NCBI RefSeq assembly: GCF_002207865.1
Contig: NZ_BDQM01000021.1
Span: 1-64,000, forward strand
Reading direction: 5' to 3'
Length of the DNA stretch: 64,000 nt
DNA from: Colwellia marinimaniae
Lineage (GTDB): Bacteria > Pseudomonadota > Gammaproteobacteria > Enterobacterales > Alteromonadaceae
The position numbers and the translations under genes were made by a program. A model generated the notes under the pieces. That model saw only the letters and a list, made by a program, of their open reading frames with translations, did no database searches and was not told the DNA's origin. Positions 33,972 to 43,695 of this stretch are shown here, piece after piece. Position 1 is the first letter of the stretch, and every line of letters starts with the position of its first letter.

Positions 33972-36861
33972 TATAGGCAACGCTGCTTATATAGGAATTC
34001 TTGTGACCTTATCCTTTTCTGCTCTGTTAATGCAACAACAAACAACAAGTTGGCAACACTTTGTTGAACAACACAGTAACGTATGTGACGAGTTAAGCAC
34101 AGAGCAACTTAGCGCTTTTAAACAAGCGATAACCTTAAGTGACTATATTCTTGCCAGTGCTTTACAAGCCCCTGAGCTTGTTATTGAGTTGTTTAAATCA
34201 GCCAGTAAAGAAATACTACCTGACTATAAAAAGCTTTTGCTTGAACAATTAGCCGACTGTATTGATGAGGTGCAACTACACCGAATACTGAGACGCTTTC
34301 GTTTACAGAAAATGGTCAAGATAGCCATTGATGACTTGGTTTTTAATATTAGTTTAGATACCTCGTTAGCGAGACTGTCATCGCTAGCCGACGAACTTAT
34401 CTTAGCGAGCTTAGCTTGGCTCAGTGATTTTTGTCAGAAAAAGTGGGGCAAACCTACTAATGAGCAGGGCGAACAGCAGATTTTACTGGTTTATGGTATG
34501 GGTAAACTTGGTGGCAAAGAGCTAAATTTCTCCTCTGATATCGACCTTATTTTTACTTACCCTGAATGTGGTGTCACCCAGGGTTGTCGTCGCAGTATCG
34601 ATAACCAGCAATTTTTCACTCGCTTAGCGCAAAAGCTCATTGCTTCATTACATCAGGTCACTTGTGATGGTTTTGTCTACCGCGTGGACATGCGCTTACG
34701 CCCTTTTGGCGATAGTGGCCCGCTGGTATTGACGTTTAACGCCATGGAAGATTACTACCAAGAGCAAGGGCGTGATTGGGAGCGTTACGCCATGTTAAAG
34801 GCCCGACTTATTGGTCAGTCTAAATATCATCAACAATTATCAAGCATGCTCAGGCCCTTTGTCTATCGTCGCTATATTGATTTTAGTGTTATAGACAGTT
34901 TGCGCCGCATGAAAATGATGATTGCCCAAGAAGTTCGTCGCAAGCAGCTAATCAATAATATTAAATTAGGGGCGGGCGGCATTCGCGAAATTGAATTTAT
35001 CGTGCAAGTTTTTCAACTAATTCGTGGCGGAAGAGTAAAGGAATTACAGCAACGCAGTTTGCTCACTGTGCTACCGAAACTGGTGCAGTCAGGGGAAATA
35101 AATGCTAGCAGTAAACAAGTACTCGAACAGGCTTATCGTTTTTTACGGCGAGTAGAAAATATTATTCAAGCAATAGCCGATAAACAAACACAAACTTTAC
35201 CGGATAATGAACTAGATCAACAGCGGTTATTAGCCGTACTTCGCCTTGCTAATTGGGCTGATTTCTTAATCATTTTAGCTAAGCATATGGAGGGTGTTCA
35301 TCAAGAATTTGAGCAACTGATTGGCTTTGATAGTCCTAATCATCAAGCGCCCGATGAACATTGGGTGACACTTTGGCATAGCCGCTGGAGTGATGAAGAG
35401 TCTATTGCTTGGTTGGAACAAGAAGGTCTTGAGTGGCAAAGTGATAAAATTTGGCAAGTATTACACCATTTTCGCGAGGATATCGGTAAGCGCAGTTTAG
35501 GTACTCGTGGCCGACAGGTTTTAGATAAGTTAATCCCGTTACTTTTATGTCGACTGCAAAAGAAAAACGAGGCCGAGCAGGTATTAGCGCGAGTATTGCA
35601 AGTTTTTAGTAAAATAGTGACACGTACTGCTTATTTGGAATTACTTTTTGAAAATGACGGCGCTCTAAAGCAACTGATTCACTTATGCCAAGCAAGTAGT
35701 TGGGTGACAGATTATATTGCCAAATACCCGATATTACTGGATGAGCTTATTGATCCCGAGTTACTGCATAACCCGCCACAGCTTGGTGCTTATGCAGTAG
35801 AGTTGCGCGAACGCATGCTACGTATCCCAGAGGAAGACCTTGAAGCGCAAATGGAGTCTTTACGTCAATTTAAGCAATCACAACAATTACGTATTGCTGC
35901 GGCTGAAATTGCTGATGTATTACCTGTGGCTCAAATTAGCGAACATTTAACCGCTTTAGCCGAGGCTATTATAGCCGAGGTGATAAACCTTGCTTGGCAA
36001 CAGATCAGTGAACGTTTTGGTGAACCGACCACCTGCTTAGATGGTGCTAAGGGCAAAGGCTTTGGCGTTATTGCTTATGGCAAAACCGGTGGCGTAGAGC
36101 TCGGCTATAGCTCAGACCTGGATTTAGTTTTTGTTCATCATAGTAACCCTGATGAAGTCACCAGTGGCAGGGCAGACGGCAGTAAATCGGTACCAGCAAG
36201 CCAATTTTATATGAAATTAGCACAACGCATCATGCATCTTTTTAATACCCGTATGAATAGCGGCATATTATATGAGTTGGATATGCGCTTAAGGCCGTCG
36301 GGTAATTCAGGGGTGCTGGTGGTACATCTAACGACCTTTGCCCAATATCAAGATGAAGATGCTTGGACTTGGGAACATCAAGCCCTAGTAAGAGCGCGAA
36401 TGATTTTTGGTAATGATGATCTTCAGCAACAATTTATCGCTATTCGACAAGATGTTTTATCAAAGCCAAGAGCATTTACTGAGCTAAAAAACGATATTAC
36501 TAACATGCGGGAAAAAATGCGCAGCCATCTGGATAAATCGACCGATGTACAGTTTGATATTAAGCAGGGCAGGGGCGGCCTGGTCGATATTGAATTTATA
36601 GCCCAATTTTTTGTGCTTGCCTACGCTAAAAAATACCGTGAGTTGATGCTTGTTAGTGATAATTTAGGCATATTTAAAATATTATTAACATTAGGCTTGT
36701 TGGCAAAAACCGAACAACAGCAGCTGAGTAATATGTATCAAAAATTAAGGGCGTTGGGGCATCAAGCAACGATGCAAAATGCCGAGCCATTAGTTCCTCG
36801 GGAAAACCTAGTTGGGCAAGGTGCTATGGTAGATATTTGGCAAAAACGCTTAATTGATTAA
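33967..36861 (+). CDS. glnE: Glutamine synthetase adenylyltransferase / adenylyl-removing enzyme
   Basis: GlnE adenylylates glutamine synthetase when nitrogen is plentiful and removes AMP when it is scarce, directed by PII. Both nucleotidyltransferase halves are intact: GKLGGKELNFSSDIDLIF near residue 180 (AMP-removing half) and YGKTGGVELGYSSDLDLVF near 703 (adenylylating half). NIKLGAGGIREIEFIVQVFQ and the C-terminal GRGGLVDIEFIAQFFVL are also present. The ORF gives 964 residues against 946 in E. coli. The first 12-21 residues look non-homologous: GTG 34003, with TAGGAATTC ahead of it, or ATG 34030 may be the true start. In E. coli glnE follows ygiF; here they are 7.7 kb apart. Confidence 0.96.
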   Translation: MSIGNAAYIGILVTLSFSALLMQQQTTSWQHFVEQHSNVCDELSTEQLSAFKQAITLSDYILASALQAPELVIELFKSASKEILPDYKKLLLEQLADCIDEVQLHRILRRFRLQKMVKIAIDDLVFNISLDTSLARLSSLADELILASLAWLSDFCQKKWGKPTNEQGEQQILLVYGMGKLGGKELNFSSDIDLIFTYPECGVTQGCRRSIDNQQFFTRLAQKLIASLHQVTCDGFVYRVDMRLRPFGDSGPLVLTFNAMEDYYQEQGRDWERYAMLKARLIGQSKYHQQLSSMLRPFVYRRYIDFSVIDSLRRMKMMIAQEVRRKQLINNIKLGAGGIREIEFIVQVFQLIRGGRVKELQQRSLLTVLPKLVQSGEINASSKQVLEQAYRFLRRVENIIQAIADKQTQTLPDNELDQQRLLAVLRLANWADFLIILAKHMEGVHQEFEQLIGFDSPNHQAPDEHWVTLWHSRWSDEESIAWLEQEGLEWQSDKIWQVLHHFREDIGKRSLGTRGRQVLDKLIPLLLCRLQKKNEAEQVLARVLQVFSKIVTRTAYLELLFENDGALKQLIHLCQASSWVTDYIAKYPILLDELIDPELLHNPPQLGAYAVELRERMLRIPEEDLEAQMESLRQFKQSQQLRIAAAEIADVLPVAQISEHLTALAEAIIAEVINLAWQQISERFGEPTTCLDGAKGKGFGVIAYGKTGGVELGYSSDLDLVFVHHSNPDEVTSGRADGSKSVPASQFYMKLAQRIMHLFNTRMNSGILYELDMRLRPSGNSGVLVVHLTTFAQYQDEDAWTWEHQALVRARMIFGNDDLQQQFIAIRQDVLSKPRAFTELKNDITNMREKMRSHLDKSTDVQFDIKQGRGGLVDIEFIAQFFVLAYAKKYRELMLVSDNLGIFKILLTLGLLAKTEQQQLSNMYQKLRALGHQATMQNAEPLVPRENLVGQGAMVDIWQKRLID

Positions 36862-36874
36862 TGTATAACAAGGA

Positions 36875-37573
36875 TTAATAAGGCTTTTCACTGGCAAGTA
36901 AAATACACTCCTCATCCAAAAAGGGTTGGGGAGCACTTTCAATAACGACAATAGCGCGTTGGCGATGACAAAAGAAAACAGAAAGGCCTGATTCAAAGTG
37001 ACCCTCAATGGCTTTAGCTACCTGAAAGGTAGTTGTTAAGATGTTCTTTTCAATTCTAAACGGGTCTTTTACCACATAATCTCGGTTTAACCACCAAATT
37101 AAATCGATACCATCTTTGTCAGAATATTCGGCAAGTTTTCGATTTAAGGTTTCACCGCGTCTAAAGGGACGAGATTTAATACTACCCTGCCAATTCTTTT
37201 TATATGGGCGAACCAGCTTTTCTCGAGCTTGCAATAATTTAGTTAAGTCACCTTTTGGCTCGGGCAGGTAAACTATATTATTGCGGATTTTAGGGCCTTT
37301 GCCATCCATATCGCCGTATAAATTGGCATAAAACTTAGATAAGCCAAGCGCTGCGGCATTGGTTGAAGTCCTACCTTGCTGGTACTTTGTCGGGCTACTT
37401 TCAGGCTCTTGGGACACAGCGGCGACAGTCGCTTCTTTGGCAGTTATTGTGCTTTCATCAACCTTGCCTAAGGAGGCATCAATGGACAGCAAAAAGTCTT
37501 GGTTGGCAAAAAAGCCCCAAGCCAGTACGGTCAGGAAAAGTCCTAAGATAATGTTTCGCAGCCAAAAGTTCAT
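36875..37573 (-). CDS. TcpQ-domain membrane-anchored protein
   Basis: An N-terminal hydrophobic segment (IILGLFLTVLAWGFF, about residues 7-23) acts as a membrane anchor or uncleaved signal. A variable linker follows, and then a C-terminal domain (about residues 140-225) resembling the toxin-coregulated-pilus TcpQ fold: FRRGETLNRKLAEYSDKDGIDLIW, then NRDYVVKDPFRIEKNILTTTF and VAKAIEGHFESGLSVFFC, in pieces. TcpQ-type domains assist secretin or pilus assembly, but no pilus genes are nearby, so the role is open. It is convergent with glnE, whose stop lies 13 bases away. Confidence 0.65.
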   Translation of the reverse strand: MNFWLRNIILGLFLTVLAWGFFANQDFLLSIDASLGKVDESTITAKEATVAAVSQEPESSPTKYQQGRTSTNAAALGLSKFYANLYGDMDGKGPKIRNNIVYLPEPKGDLTKLLQAREKLVRPYKKNWQGSIKSRPFRRGETLNRKLAEYSDKDGIDLIWWLNRDYVVKDPFRIEKNILTTTFQVAKAIEGHFESGLSVFFCHRQRAIVVIESAPQPFLDEECILLASEKPY

Positions 37574-37727
37574 CGGTTAATCAATACCTTTGTATTCATT
37601 ACTTTAATTATAGTGAAGTTAGCTTACTTTACGCAAAGTTTAATGTTTATACAACTGTCCTCTATATTTCCCCTTAAGGCATTCATAGCAGAAGGGGCGT
37701 TAGCTTATTAATAATATTAATAAACAG

Positions 37728-38648
37728 TTAGTTATATAATGAGGCATCTTCTGGGTTAGGTCTGGTCTTAAATCGTCTATGTAGCCACATATACTGTTCG
37801 GGCTGAACCATAATCGCTTTTTCTAGCGCTTGGTTTATGGTGATTAAGTCTTGTTGGTCATTTTTGGTTGGAAAGTTTTCTAGCGGTGAAATCTCAACGG
37901 TGTAGCCACTATCATCGGCATTTCTCCGCGGAATCATCATCATGGTTTTAGTGTTTCTCTTACGGGCAAACATAAGGGTACCGGTTGTGGTTGCCGTTTC
38001 TTTTACCGCAAAAAATGGCACAAACAGGCTTTTATTACGGCCGTAGTCTTGATCGGGTAGGTAGGCACAAGCCTCTTTATTATTCAGTGCGCGTAGTAAG
38101 CCTCTAACATCGCGCTTGCCTAACATGTATTTATTAGACCGTGCCCTACCTCGGTGCTGAAAAAACTCCATTAACGGGTTGTTATGGGGGCGATAAAATA
38201 CCACTAAAGGATTGTCTATTCCTGCACCTCGAGCACACATTTCTAAGCTTAAGTTATGCATGCCTAAGACCAGTACACCATTGCCTTGTGCTTGTGCCGA
38301 GGTTATATGGTGGGCACCAATAACTTTTACTTTTCTTGCTATGCGCCAATTTGGCCACCACCAACCCATACCCGTTTCAAATAAGGCGATACCAGTATTT
38401 TCAAAGTTCTTTTTTAAAATACGCTGCAGTTCTTGTTCGTCTTTTTCCGGAAAACATAGTCGTAAATTAGTCAGGGCAACATGTTTTCTTTTTGAGGCAA
38501 TGTTAAAAAATAATCGACCTAAAACCCGCCCCATGGCGAGTTGTAATTTGAACGGCAGCCAAGAGATGCTGTAAAGGATAAAAACAGCTAGCCAAGTTAA
38601 CCAGTATTTGGGTAATAAAAAAGATAACTTAAAGTTAGGTTGCAACAT
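37728..38648 (-). CDS. lpxL: Lipid A lauroyl acyltransferase
   Basis: LpxL transfers laurate from acyl-ACP to Kdo2-lipid IVA at the cytoplasmic face of the inner membrane. The protein starts with a membrane segment including LLPKYWLTWLAVFILY. It contains HNLSLE (the HX4E catalytic pair, about H131/E136), VVFYRPHNNPLMEFFQHRGRARSNK in parts, LPDQDYGRNKSLFVPFFAV, and ends EQYMWLHRRFKTRP, all E. coli LpxL landmarks. ATG 38648 gives 306 residues, the E. coli length; a TTG lies five codons upstream. It faces away from the glycosyltransferase at 38821. Confidence 0.94.
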   Translation of the reverse strand: MLQPNFKLSFLLPKYWLTWLAVFILYSISWLPFKLQLAMGRVLGRLFFNIASKRKHVALTNLRLCFPEKDEQELQRILKKNFENTGIALFETGMGWWWPNWRIARKVKVIGAHHITSAQAQGNGVLVLGMHNLSLEMCARGAGIDNPLVVFYRPHNNPLMEFFQHRGRARSNKYMLGKRDVRGLLRALNNKEACAYLPDQDYGRNKSLFVPFFAVKETATTTGTLMFARKRNTKTMMMIPRRNADDSGYTVEISPLENFPTKNDQQDLITINQALEKAIMVQPEQYMWLHRRFKTRPNPEDASLYN

Positions 38649-38820
38649 GTTATTTTTGCTCAATGTATTTCTCTTTTGATCTTTATTTTAACTATGTTTG
38701 ATTATACGCAAGTTAGTTTGTCTTGGGCAATGAAGTTATTTAGTACTTAGCGGTACTTAAGCGGGCTTTTACCGTAGAATAGCGTCATTAGACTAATCAT
38801 GGGTATTTAGAGAGTTTTTG

Positions 38821-39915
38821 ATGACAACAGTGGTTAACCAAGAGGTAAGCAATAGCGAAATTGAGCTTATTATTGGCAATTCAAAACGGAATTTTTCCGG
38901 CATTACTTCAACTATGTTGCAAGTGGTCGCTTACCAAAAGGATATGATGCCATTACGTATCATGGGAAGAAATAACTTAACTGATACCAGTTTAGCCATT
39001 AGTTTTTGGCAAGTAGTCAAAATGTGTCAACGTCCTTTAGCCAATGGTAAATTTCGTATTTTTCATGCCCGTCGTGTTGATGAGATGATTCAAGGTGTGG
39101 TGTTAAAATACCTTTTTAGAGCCAAAATAAAGTTGGTTTTCAGCTCAGCAGCTCAGCGAAAACGCGCTAGCTTTACCTGCTGGTTAACAAGACGTATGGA
39201 TGCGGTTATTGCCATGTGTAAAGCCTCAGCCAGCTATTTAGAAAAACCGCCCAGTGCCGTCATTTATCATGGTGTAAATACCAGTGCTTATGTGGCGAGC
39301 AAGGATAAACAACAAGCTTGGCAAACACTTAACTTATTAGCGCCCAACCAAACAAAAGGTAAGCGCGGTATTGCGATTCTTGGACGCGTGAGAAAACAAA
39401 AAGGCGTCCACCTTTTTGTGCAAAGCTGCATTGCAATATTAAAAGACCATCCTGATTATACTGCGGTTATTGTTGGTGGTATTGCCGCTAAACATGAAAC
39501 ATATGCCCAAGAGCTACGTGATAGCATTGCTAAAGCTGGCTTGTCTGAACGGATAGTATTTGTTGGCGAGCAGGACTTCGCTGATATTCCCAAAATATTT
39601 AGCAGCTTATCACTTGTGGTTGCCCTGAGTGAAAGTGAAGGTTTTGGTTTAACTATTCTTGAAGCCATGAGTAGTGGTGCAGCAGTACTTGCCAGTGAAG
39701 CTGGCGCATGGCCAGAAGTCATACGTCAAGGGATTGATGGTTATGTGGTACCGGTAAATGATTTGGTGGCAGTGACCGATAAAATGGCCTTGCTACTGAG
39801 TGATGAAACTAAGCTTGCTCAAATGGGCCGCTCTGGTCGTCAACGTGTTGAACAACATTATTCTGTTGAACGAGAAGCGAAAGAGCTGACTAGATTCCTT
39901 AAAGCACTGGTGTAA
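38821..39915 (+). CDS. Family 4 glycosyltransferase (probable LPS core enzyme)
   Basis: A GT-B enzyme of 364 residues. The N-terminal lobe contains IIGNSKRNFSGITSTMLQVV and FRIFHARRVDEMIQGVVLKY. The donor lobe contains AILGRVRKQKGVHLFVQSC, FVGEQDFADIPKIFSSLSL and the GT4 signature ESEGFGLTILEAMSSGAAVL with its E-x7-E pair. Adjacency to lpxL suggests lipopolysaccharide core assembly, which is inference. The frame opens at TTG 38818; ATG 38821, after TAGAGAG, is the likely start. It ends before a strong bidirectional terminator shared with tolC. Confidence 0.88.
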   Translation: MTTVVNQEVSNSEIELIIGNSKRNFSGITSTMLQVVAYQKDMMPLRIMGRNNLTDTSLAISFWQVVKMCQRPLANGKFRIFHARRVDEMIQGVVLKYLFRAKIKLVFSSAAQRKRASFTCWLTRRMDAVIAMCKASASYLEKPPSAVIYHGVNTSAYVASKDKQQAWQTLNLLAPNQTKGKRGIAILGRVRKQKGVHLFVQSCIAILKDHPDYTAVIVGGIAAKHETYAQELRDSIAKAGLSERIVFVGEQDFADIPKIFSSLSLVVALSESEGFGLTILEAMSSGAAVLASEAGAWPEVIRQGIDGYVVPVNDLVAVTDKMALLLSDETKLAQMGRSGRQRVEQHYSVEREAKELTRFLKALV

Positions 39916-39947
39916 CCTTAACTCGGCATTAGCAAGGTAATAAAGAC

Positions 39948-39986
39948 AAAAAAGCCCTAAGCAAAGGTATTGCTTAGGGCTTTTTT
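39948..39986. terminator. Bidirectional terminator between glycosyltransferase and tolC
   Basis: A 16-bp stem, AAAAAGCCCTAAGCAA with its exact complement around AGGTA, has A- and T-runs on either side and serves both convergent genes. Confidence 0.93.
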
Positions 39987-40028
39987 AATGGCTGCATAAA
40001 CTAGTGTTTAGTTATAAGTACCATAAAA

Positions 40029-41408
40029 CTAATTAACTGCCATTAAACCGGAGTTAATAGCCGTTAAATCTTCATCGGTAATGGTACCAGCCGCACGTTT
40101 CAGTAATAAAACGTTTTGAATATAGGCATAACGAGTCGATGATAAGTTACGTTTAGCGTTATATAAATTACGGGTACTATCTAAGACATCAACTATGGTA
40201 CGAGTACCTACCTCAAAGCCTGCTTCAGTCGCTTCCAGTGCTTTTTGGGCACTTAATACCGATTGCTCATACGCTTTTATCGCAGAAATAGCAGCAATAA
40301 CGGTATTGTAAGCATTACGTGTGGTACGGACAATCTTGCGGTGGGTTAATGATAAATCTTGGCTAGCCAGGATAAAGCGACTTTGTGCTTGACGCACTGA
40401 GCTTTGAATGGCGCCACCCGAGTAAATAGGCACATTTAAGGTAATACCTACCGAGTAATTATCGAAATAAGGGGTTTCATCAAAGTCTTGATTGAAACCC
40501 AGAGCCTCAACACTGGTTTGACTTTTACCACTGCCCCAATTACCGTTTAGACTTAAGGTTGGATAATGACCTGCACGAGCAATATTAATACTGTCTCGCG
40601 CAATATCAATACCGACTCTAGCGGTAATTAAGTCAAGGTTTTTAGCTTCGGCGGTTACTTGCCATTCATCAGCACTATTAGGTATAGGTGTGCTAGTGCT
40701 AAAACGCTCAGTATTTAAGACACTGATATTTCTGGGGTAAGTATTGGTAATTACCCGTAACTCTTCTTCTGCTTGGAAAATGGCATTTTCTGCGCGAATT
40801 TCTTCGGTAACGGCATTATCAAATTGCGCTTGGGCTTCATAAACATCAGTTATTGCCGTTAAACCAACTGAAAAACGTTGCTTGGTTTGTTCTAGCTGGC
40901 GAGCAATAGCATCTTTTTCTGCCGTGGAAAATACAAGGTCATCCTTGGTACTTAACAAGTCGAAGTAAGCTTTAGCTACACGAGTGATTAAATCTTGTTT
41001 GGCAACTTGATAGGTTAAATCACTTTGATGGGCTGTTTTTTTAGCGTTATCTAAACGCAACCAGCTATCATGATGATAAAGTTGCATATTTAAGTTAGCA
41101 CCAAAGTTGGTTACATCAGTATTGGAGGTAGCATCATAGACAACCACATTAGAGCCCACTAGTTGAGACTGTTGTGATTCACGCTCGCTAATGGAAATTC
41201 CACCAGTGGCGTTAATTTGTGGTAGTAATATTGCTCGGGCTTGCTCAATATCTTCTTTTACTATCATAAACTGAGCTTGTGCTTTAAGTACCACAGGATC
41301 GTTTAATAGAGCTTGCTGATAAACGGTAAGTAAATCATCGGCTTGAGTATGTGTACTGCTAAAAGCAGCGGTTATCGCAATAATTAGGGTGCTTAGTGTT
41401 CTTTTCAT
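40029..41408 (-). CDS. tolC: TolC family outer-membrane channel
   Basis: TolC forms the trimeric outer-membrane duct for multidrug efflux and type I secretion. There is a signal peptide (residues 1-23, ending HTQA), then DDLLTVYQQALLNDPVVLKAQAQ, the standard N-terminus of mature TolC. Coiled-coil repeats follow, with QTKQRFSVGLTAITDVYEAQAQFD in the first half mirrored by ATEAGFEVGTRTIVDVLDSTRNLY in the second, the internal duplication typical of the family. At 459 residues it is a mature-length TolC. It is divergent from nudF, as in E. coli, with a 143-base shared promoter region. Confidence 0.95.
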   Translation of the reverse strand: MKRTLSTLIIAITAAFSSTHTQADDLLTVYQQALLNDPVVLKAQAQFMIVKEDIEQARAILLPQINATGGISISERESQQSQLVGSNVVVYDATSNTDVTNFGANLNMQLYHHDSWLRLDNAKKTAHQSDLTYQVAKQDLITRVAKAYFDLLSTKDDLVFSTAEKDAIARQLEQTKQRFSVGLTAITDVYEAQAQFDNAVTEEIRAENAIFQAEEELRVITNTYPRNISVLNTERFSTSTPIPNSADEWQVTAEAKNLDLITARVGIDIARDSINIARAGHYPTLSLNGNWGSGKSQTSVEALGFNQDFDETPYFDNYSVGITLNVPIYSGGAIQSSVRQAQSRFILASQDLSLTHRKIVRTTRNAYNTVIAAISAIKAYEQSVLSAQKALEATEAGFEVGTRTIVDVLDSTRNLYNAKRNLSSTRYAYIQNVLLLKRAAGTITDEDLTAINSGLMAVN

Positions 41409-41551
41409 GAGTAAGGAATTCCTTGGGTGTATTACTCTTATTATTCATTTATGGGTATTCGTTGGTAGGGTATCCTACATGGATTTTTAAATTAACCAAA
41501 TAAAATAACTGTTTACTAGTGTAACAAATTATTTTTTGAACGAGATATTGA

Positions 41552-42199
41552 ATGACAATTAATAAAGATAAGCCCTTAGCTATGCTGCAATTCGATAATG
41601 AGCAGGTGTTGGTGCACTCTGTTGAAACCAAGTATCAGGGCTTTTTTAAAATGAATGAATATACCCTGCAGCATAAACTTTTTTCAGGGCAGCAAAGTCA
41701 GAAATTTACCCGGGAAGTTTTTGAGCGTGGTGATGCTGTCGTTGTTATGCCTTATGATGTCAAGCAAGATAAGCTGCTGTTAATAGAGCAATTTCGTGCT
41801 GGCGCCATCAGGGGAGAAGATAGCCCGTGGTTATTAGAGTTTATTGCTGGTATGTTTGATGAAAACGAAAGTCCAATCGAAGTCGCCATACGAGAAGCTA
41901 AAGAGGAAGCTAATATCAGCCTTAGTGCCGATAACTTACAACCGATCATGCAATACCTTTCTAGCCCTGGCGGTATGAGTGAACGTATTCATCTCTATTT
42001 GGCACATTTTGACAGTAATAAAGTTAATGATGGCCAAGTTTATGGCTTAGACGCAGAAAATGAAGATATCTTGTTACACCTTGTCAGTCGCACTAAGGCG
42101 CTAGACTTATTAGCCCAGGGTAAAATCACTAACGCCGCTACAATTATCGGGTTACAATGGCTGGCAATGAACTATCAATCACTTTCTCCTAAAAGTTAG
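41552..42199 (+). CDS. nudF: ADP-ribose pyrophosphatase
   Basis: A Nudix hydrolase that splits ADP-ribose to AMP and ribose 5-phosphate. The Nudix box is visible around residues 105-127 as AGMFDENESPIEVAIREAKEEANI, split here as GMFDENE and REAKEEA. The upstream EQFRAGAIRGEDSPWLLEF and the following LSSPGGMSERIHLYLAHFD are typical of the NudF subgroup. The length of 215 residues matches E. coli NudF (209). It is the first gene of the nudF-yqiB-cpdA-yqiA-parE operon, with a 45-base gap to yqiB. Confidence 0.94.
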   Translation: MTINKDKPLAMLQFDNEQVLVHSVETKYQGFFKMNEYTLQHKLFSGQQSQKFTREVFERGDAVVVMPYDVKQDKLLLIEQFRAGAIRGEDSPWLLEFIAGMFDENESPIEVAIREAKEEANISLSADNLQPIMQYLSSPGGMSERIHLYLAHFDSNKVNDGQVYGLDAENEDILLHLVSRTKALDLLAQGKITNAATIIGLQWLAMNYQSLSPKS

Positions 42200-42244
42200 T
42201 GGTACTAAACCTGCTCGTAATAAAAGCATCAGTAAGAGGCAGCT

Positions 42245-42739
42245 ATGAGTTTTTTTCCTAACCGAGCCTTGGTTAACGGGATTAGAAAAAATTACCAACC
42301 TAACTTAGTTAGCTTGATGAGCTTATGTGCCAACAATTACATGTTATTACTGAAAGTATTAGCGGATAAGTCAGCGCTTGGTGAAGTGCGTCATTTTTTT
42401 ATCAGTGACTTGCTCTCCTATAAGGTAACAATAACAGAGGTCACTCCTTATACTTCAGTCATTGATTTTGAGCAGGAAAGCTTACATCATTCGCTTAAAA
42501 ATATTGCCAGTGTTGTTGCCAGTGCACTGCATCCACGTATGACTATTCGTTTGTACCATGATGCTCGTATGGCGGAAGTACTTGCCACGCAAGACATTAG
42601 GCAAGTAAAACCGCGTTACGATTACCCTAATAGTCAAATGCACCAGCAAGATGAAAAGCAGCAAACTAATCAGTTTTTAAATGAGTGGTTACATTTATGT
42701 TTGCGTTTAGGGCAAGTGAATGTTGAGTTGCATTCTTAA
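42245..42739 (+). CDS. yqiB: DUF1249 family protein (YqiB)
   Basis: A 164-residue protein matching the DUF1249/YqiB family in position, size and sequence: NYQPNLVSLMSLCANNYMLL, VTEVTPYTSVIDFEQ-like VTITEVTPYTSVIDFE, MTIRLYHDARMAEVLATQDI, and a C-terminal EWLHLCLRLG. AGAGG precedes the ATG. It lies between nudF and cpdA as in E. coli. No biochemical function is established for the family. Confidence 0.93.
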   Translation: MSFFPNRALVNGIRKNYQPNLVSLMSLCANNYMLLLKVLADKSALGEVRHFFISDLLSYKVTITEVTPYTSVIDFEQESLHHSLKNIASVVASALHPRMTIRLYHDARMAEVLATQDIRQVKPRYDYPNSQMHQQDEKQQTNQFLNEWLHLCLRLGQVNVELHS

Positions 42740-42757
42740 ATTAGGGCATGTTAACTT

Positions 42758-43588
42758 ATGAACTTGACTGAAACTGATTCACCCGAAAATAAACCCATCG
42801 TTTTGGCGCAAATAAGTGATAGTCATTTGTTTTCATCAGTCAATGGCCTGCACCATGGTCATAATGTTCTGGCCAACCTAAGAAAAGTATTATTGAGTAT
42901 CTGTCATAACCGACAAATAGATTATGTCATTTTTACCGGTGATTTGACGCAAGATCACAGCGAACAGTCCTACCAAAATTTTGTTGATCTCGTTCATGAG
43001 TGTGGTATTGCGGTACCTATATATTATCTGGCGGGTAATCACGACGAGCCTGAACTACTAGCTCAATATTTTTCTGCCGCGCCGTTTACCTCTGACACTA
43101 CAATTGACCACCCGCATTGGCAAATTCAACTTCTTGATAGCAAAAGTGCAACACCTGCAGGTTATGTCGCTGAGCAAGCTTTAGTGAAATTACAAAAGGC
43201 TATCAAAGCAGATAAACATCAGCTCGTTATGATGCATCATCATCCTATAGACGTGGGTTACTTTATTGATAAATATGGTTTGCAAAATAAAAGCGCTTTT
43301 TGGCAAGCCATTGATGACTTTGACAATATTAAAGCGATTGCCTGTGGACATGTTCATAGTGCTATGCAACTCACTAAGCAAGGTAAACAAGCAGTTAAAA
43401 CAGTCCATCTTGCCCCCGGAAAATCGACACCGGCTAAAGCGCCGGTAACTCTGTATACTTGCCCAGCAACATCAATACAATTTGATCCTAGCGTCGATGG
43501 TGTTGCCGCTTTGGCTAAAGGCCCAGGTTATCGGATTTTTTATTTATACCGCAATGGCCAGCTTGATAGTGATGTTATTAACTTATAA
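42758..43588 (+). CDS. cpdA: 3',5'-cyclic AMP phosphodiesterase
   Basis: A class III metallophosphoesterase that hydrolyses cAMP and so tempers CRP signalling. The dimetal motifs are in order: QISDSHLF (D-x-H), FTGDLTQDHS (GD), YLAGNHDEPE (GNHD), MMHHHPIDVG and ACGHVHSAM (GHVH). At 276 residues it matches E. coli CpdA. It is 18 bases downstream of yqiB in the nudF-parE operon. Confidence 0.95.
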   Translation: MNLTETDSPENKPIVLAQISDSHLFSSVNGLHHGHNVLANLRKVLLSICHNRQIDYVIFTGDLTQDHSEQSYQNFVDLVHECGIAVPIYYLAGNHDEPELLAQYFSAAPFTSDTTIDHPHWQIQLLDSKSATPAGYVAEQALVKLQKAIKADKHQLVMMHHHPIDVGYFIDKYGLQNKSAFWQAIDDFDNIKAIACGHVHSAMQLTKQGKQAVKTVHLAPGKSTPAKAPVTLYTCPATSIQFDPSVDGVAALAKGPGYRIFYLYRNGQLDSDVINL

Positions 43589-43695
43589 AATAGTGATTTA
43601 TAAAGTAGGCTTTAGCAAATGTCAGCGTTATGGTAACTTTTCTAGGCAGGACAGCTATTTAATAATTAAAAATGCTTAATCATAAAAACGTAATA

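Noticed and set aside
41449-41631. 60-codon minus-strand frame upstream of tolC
   Set aside because: It overlaps the nudF start antisense and fills the tolC/nudF promoter region, with no supporting motif.
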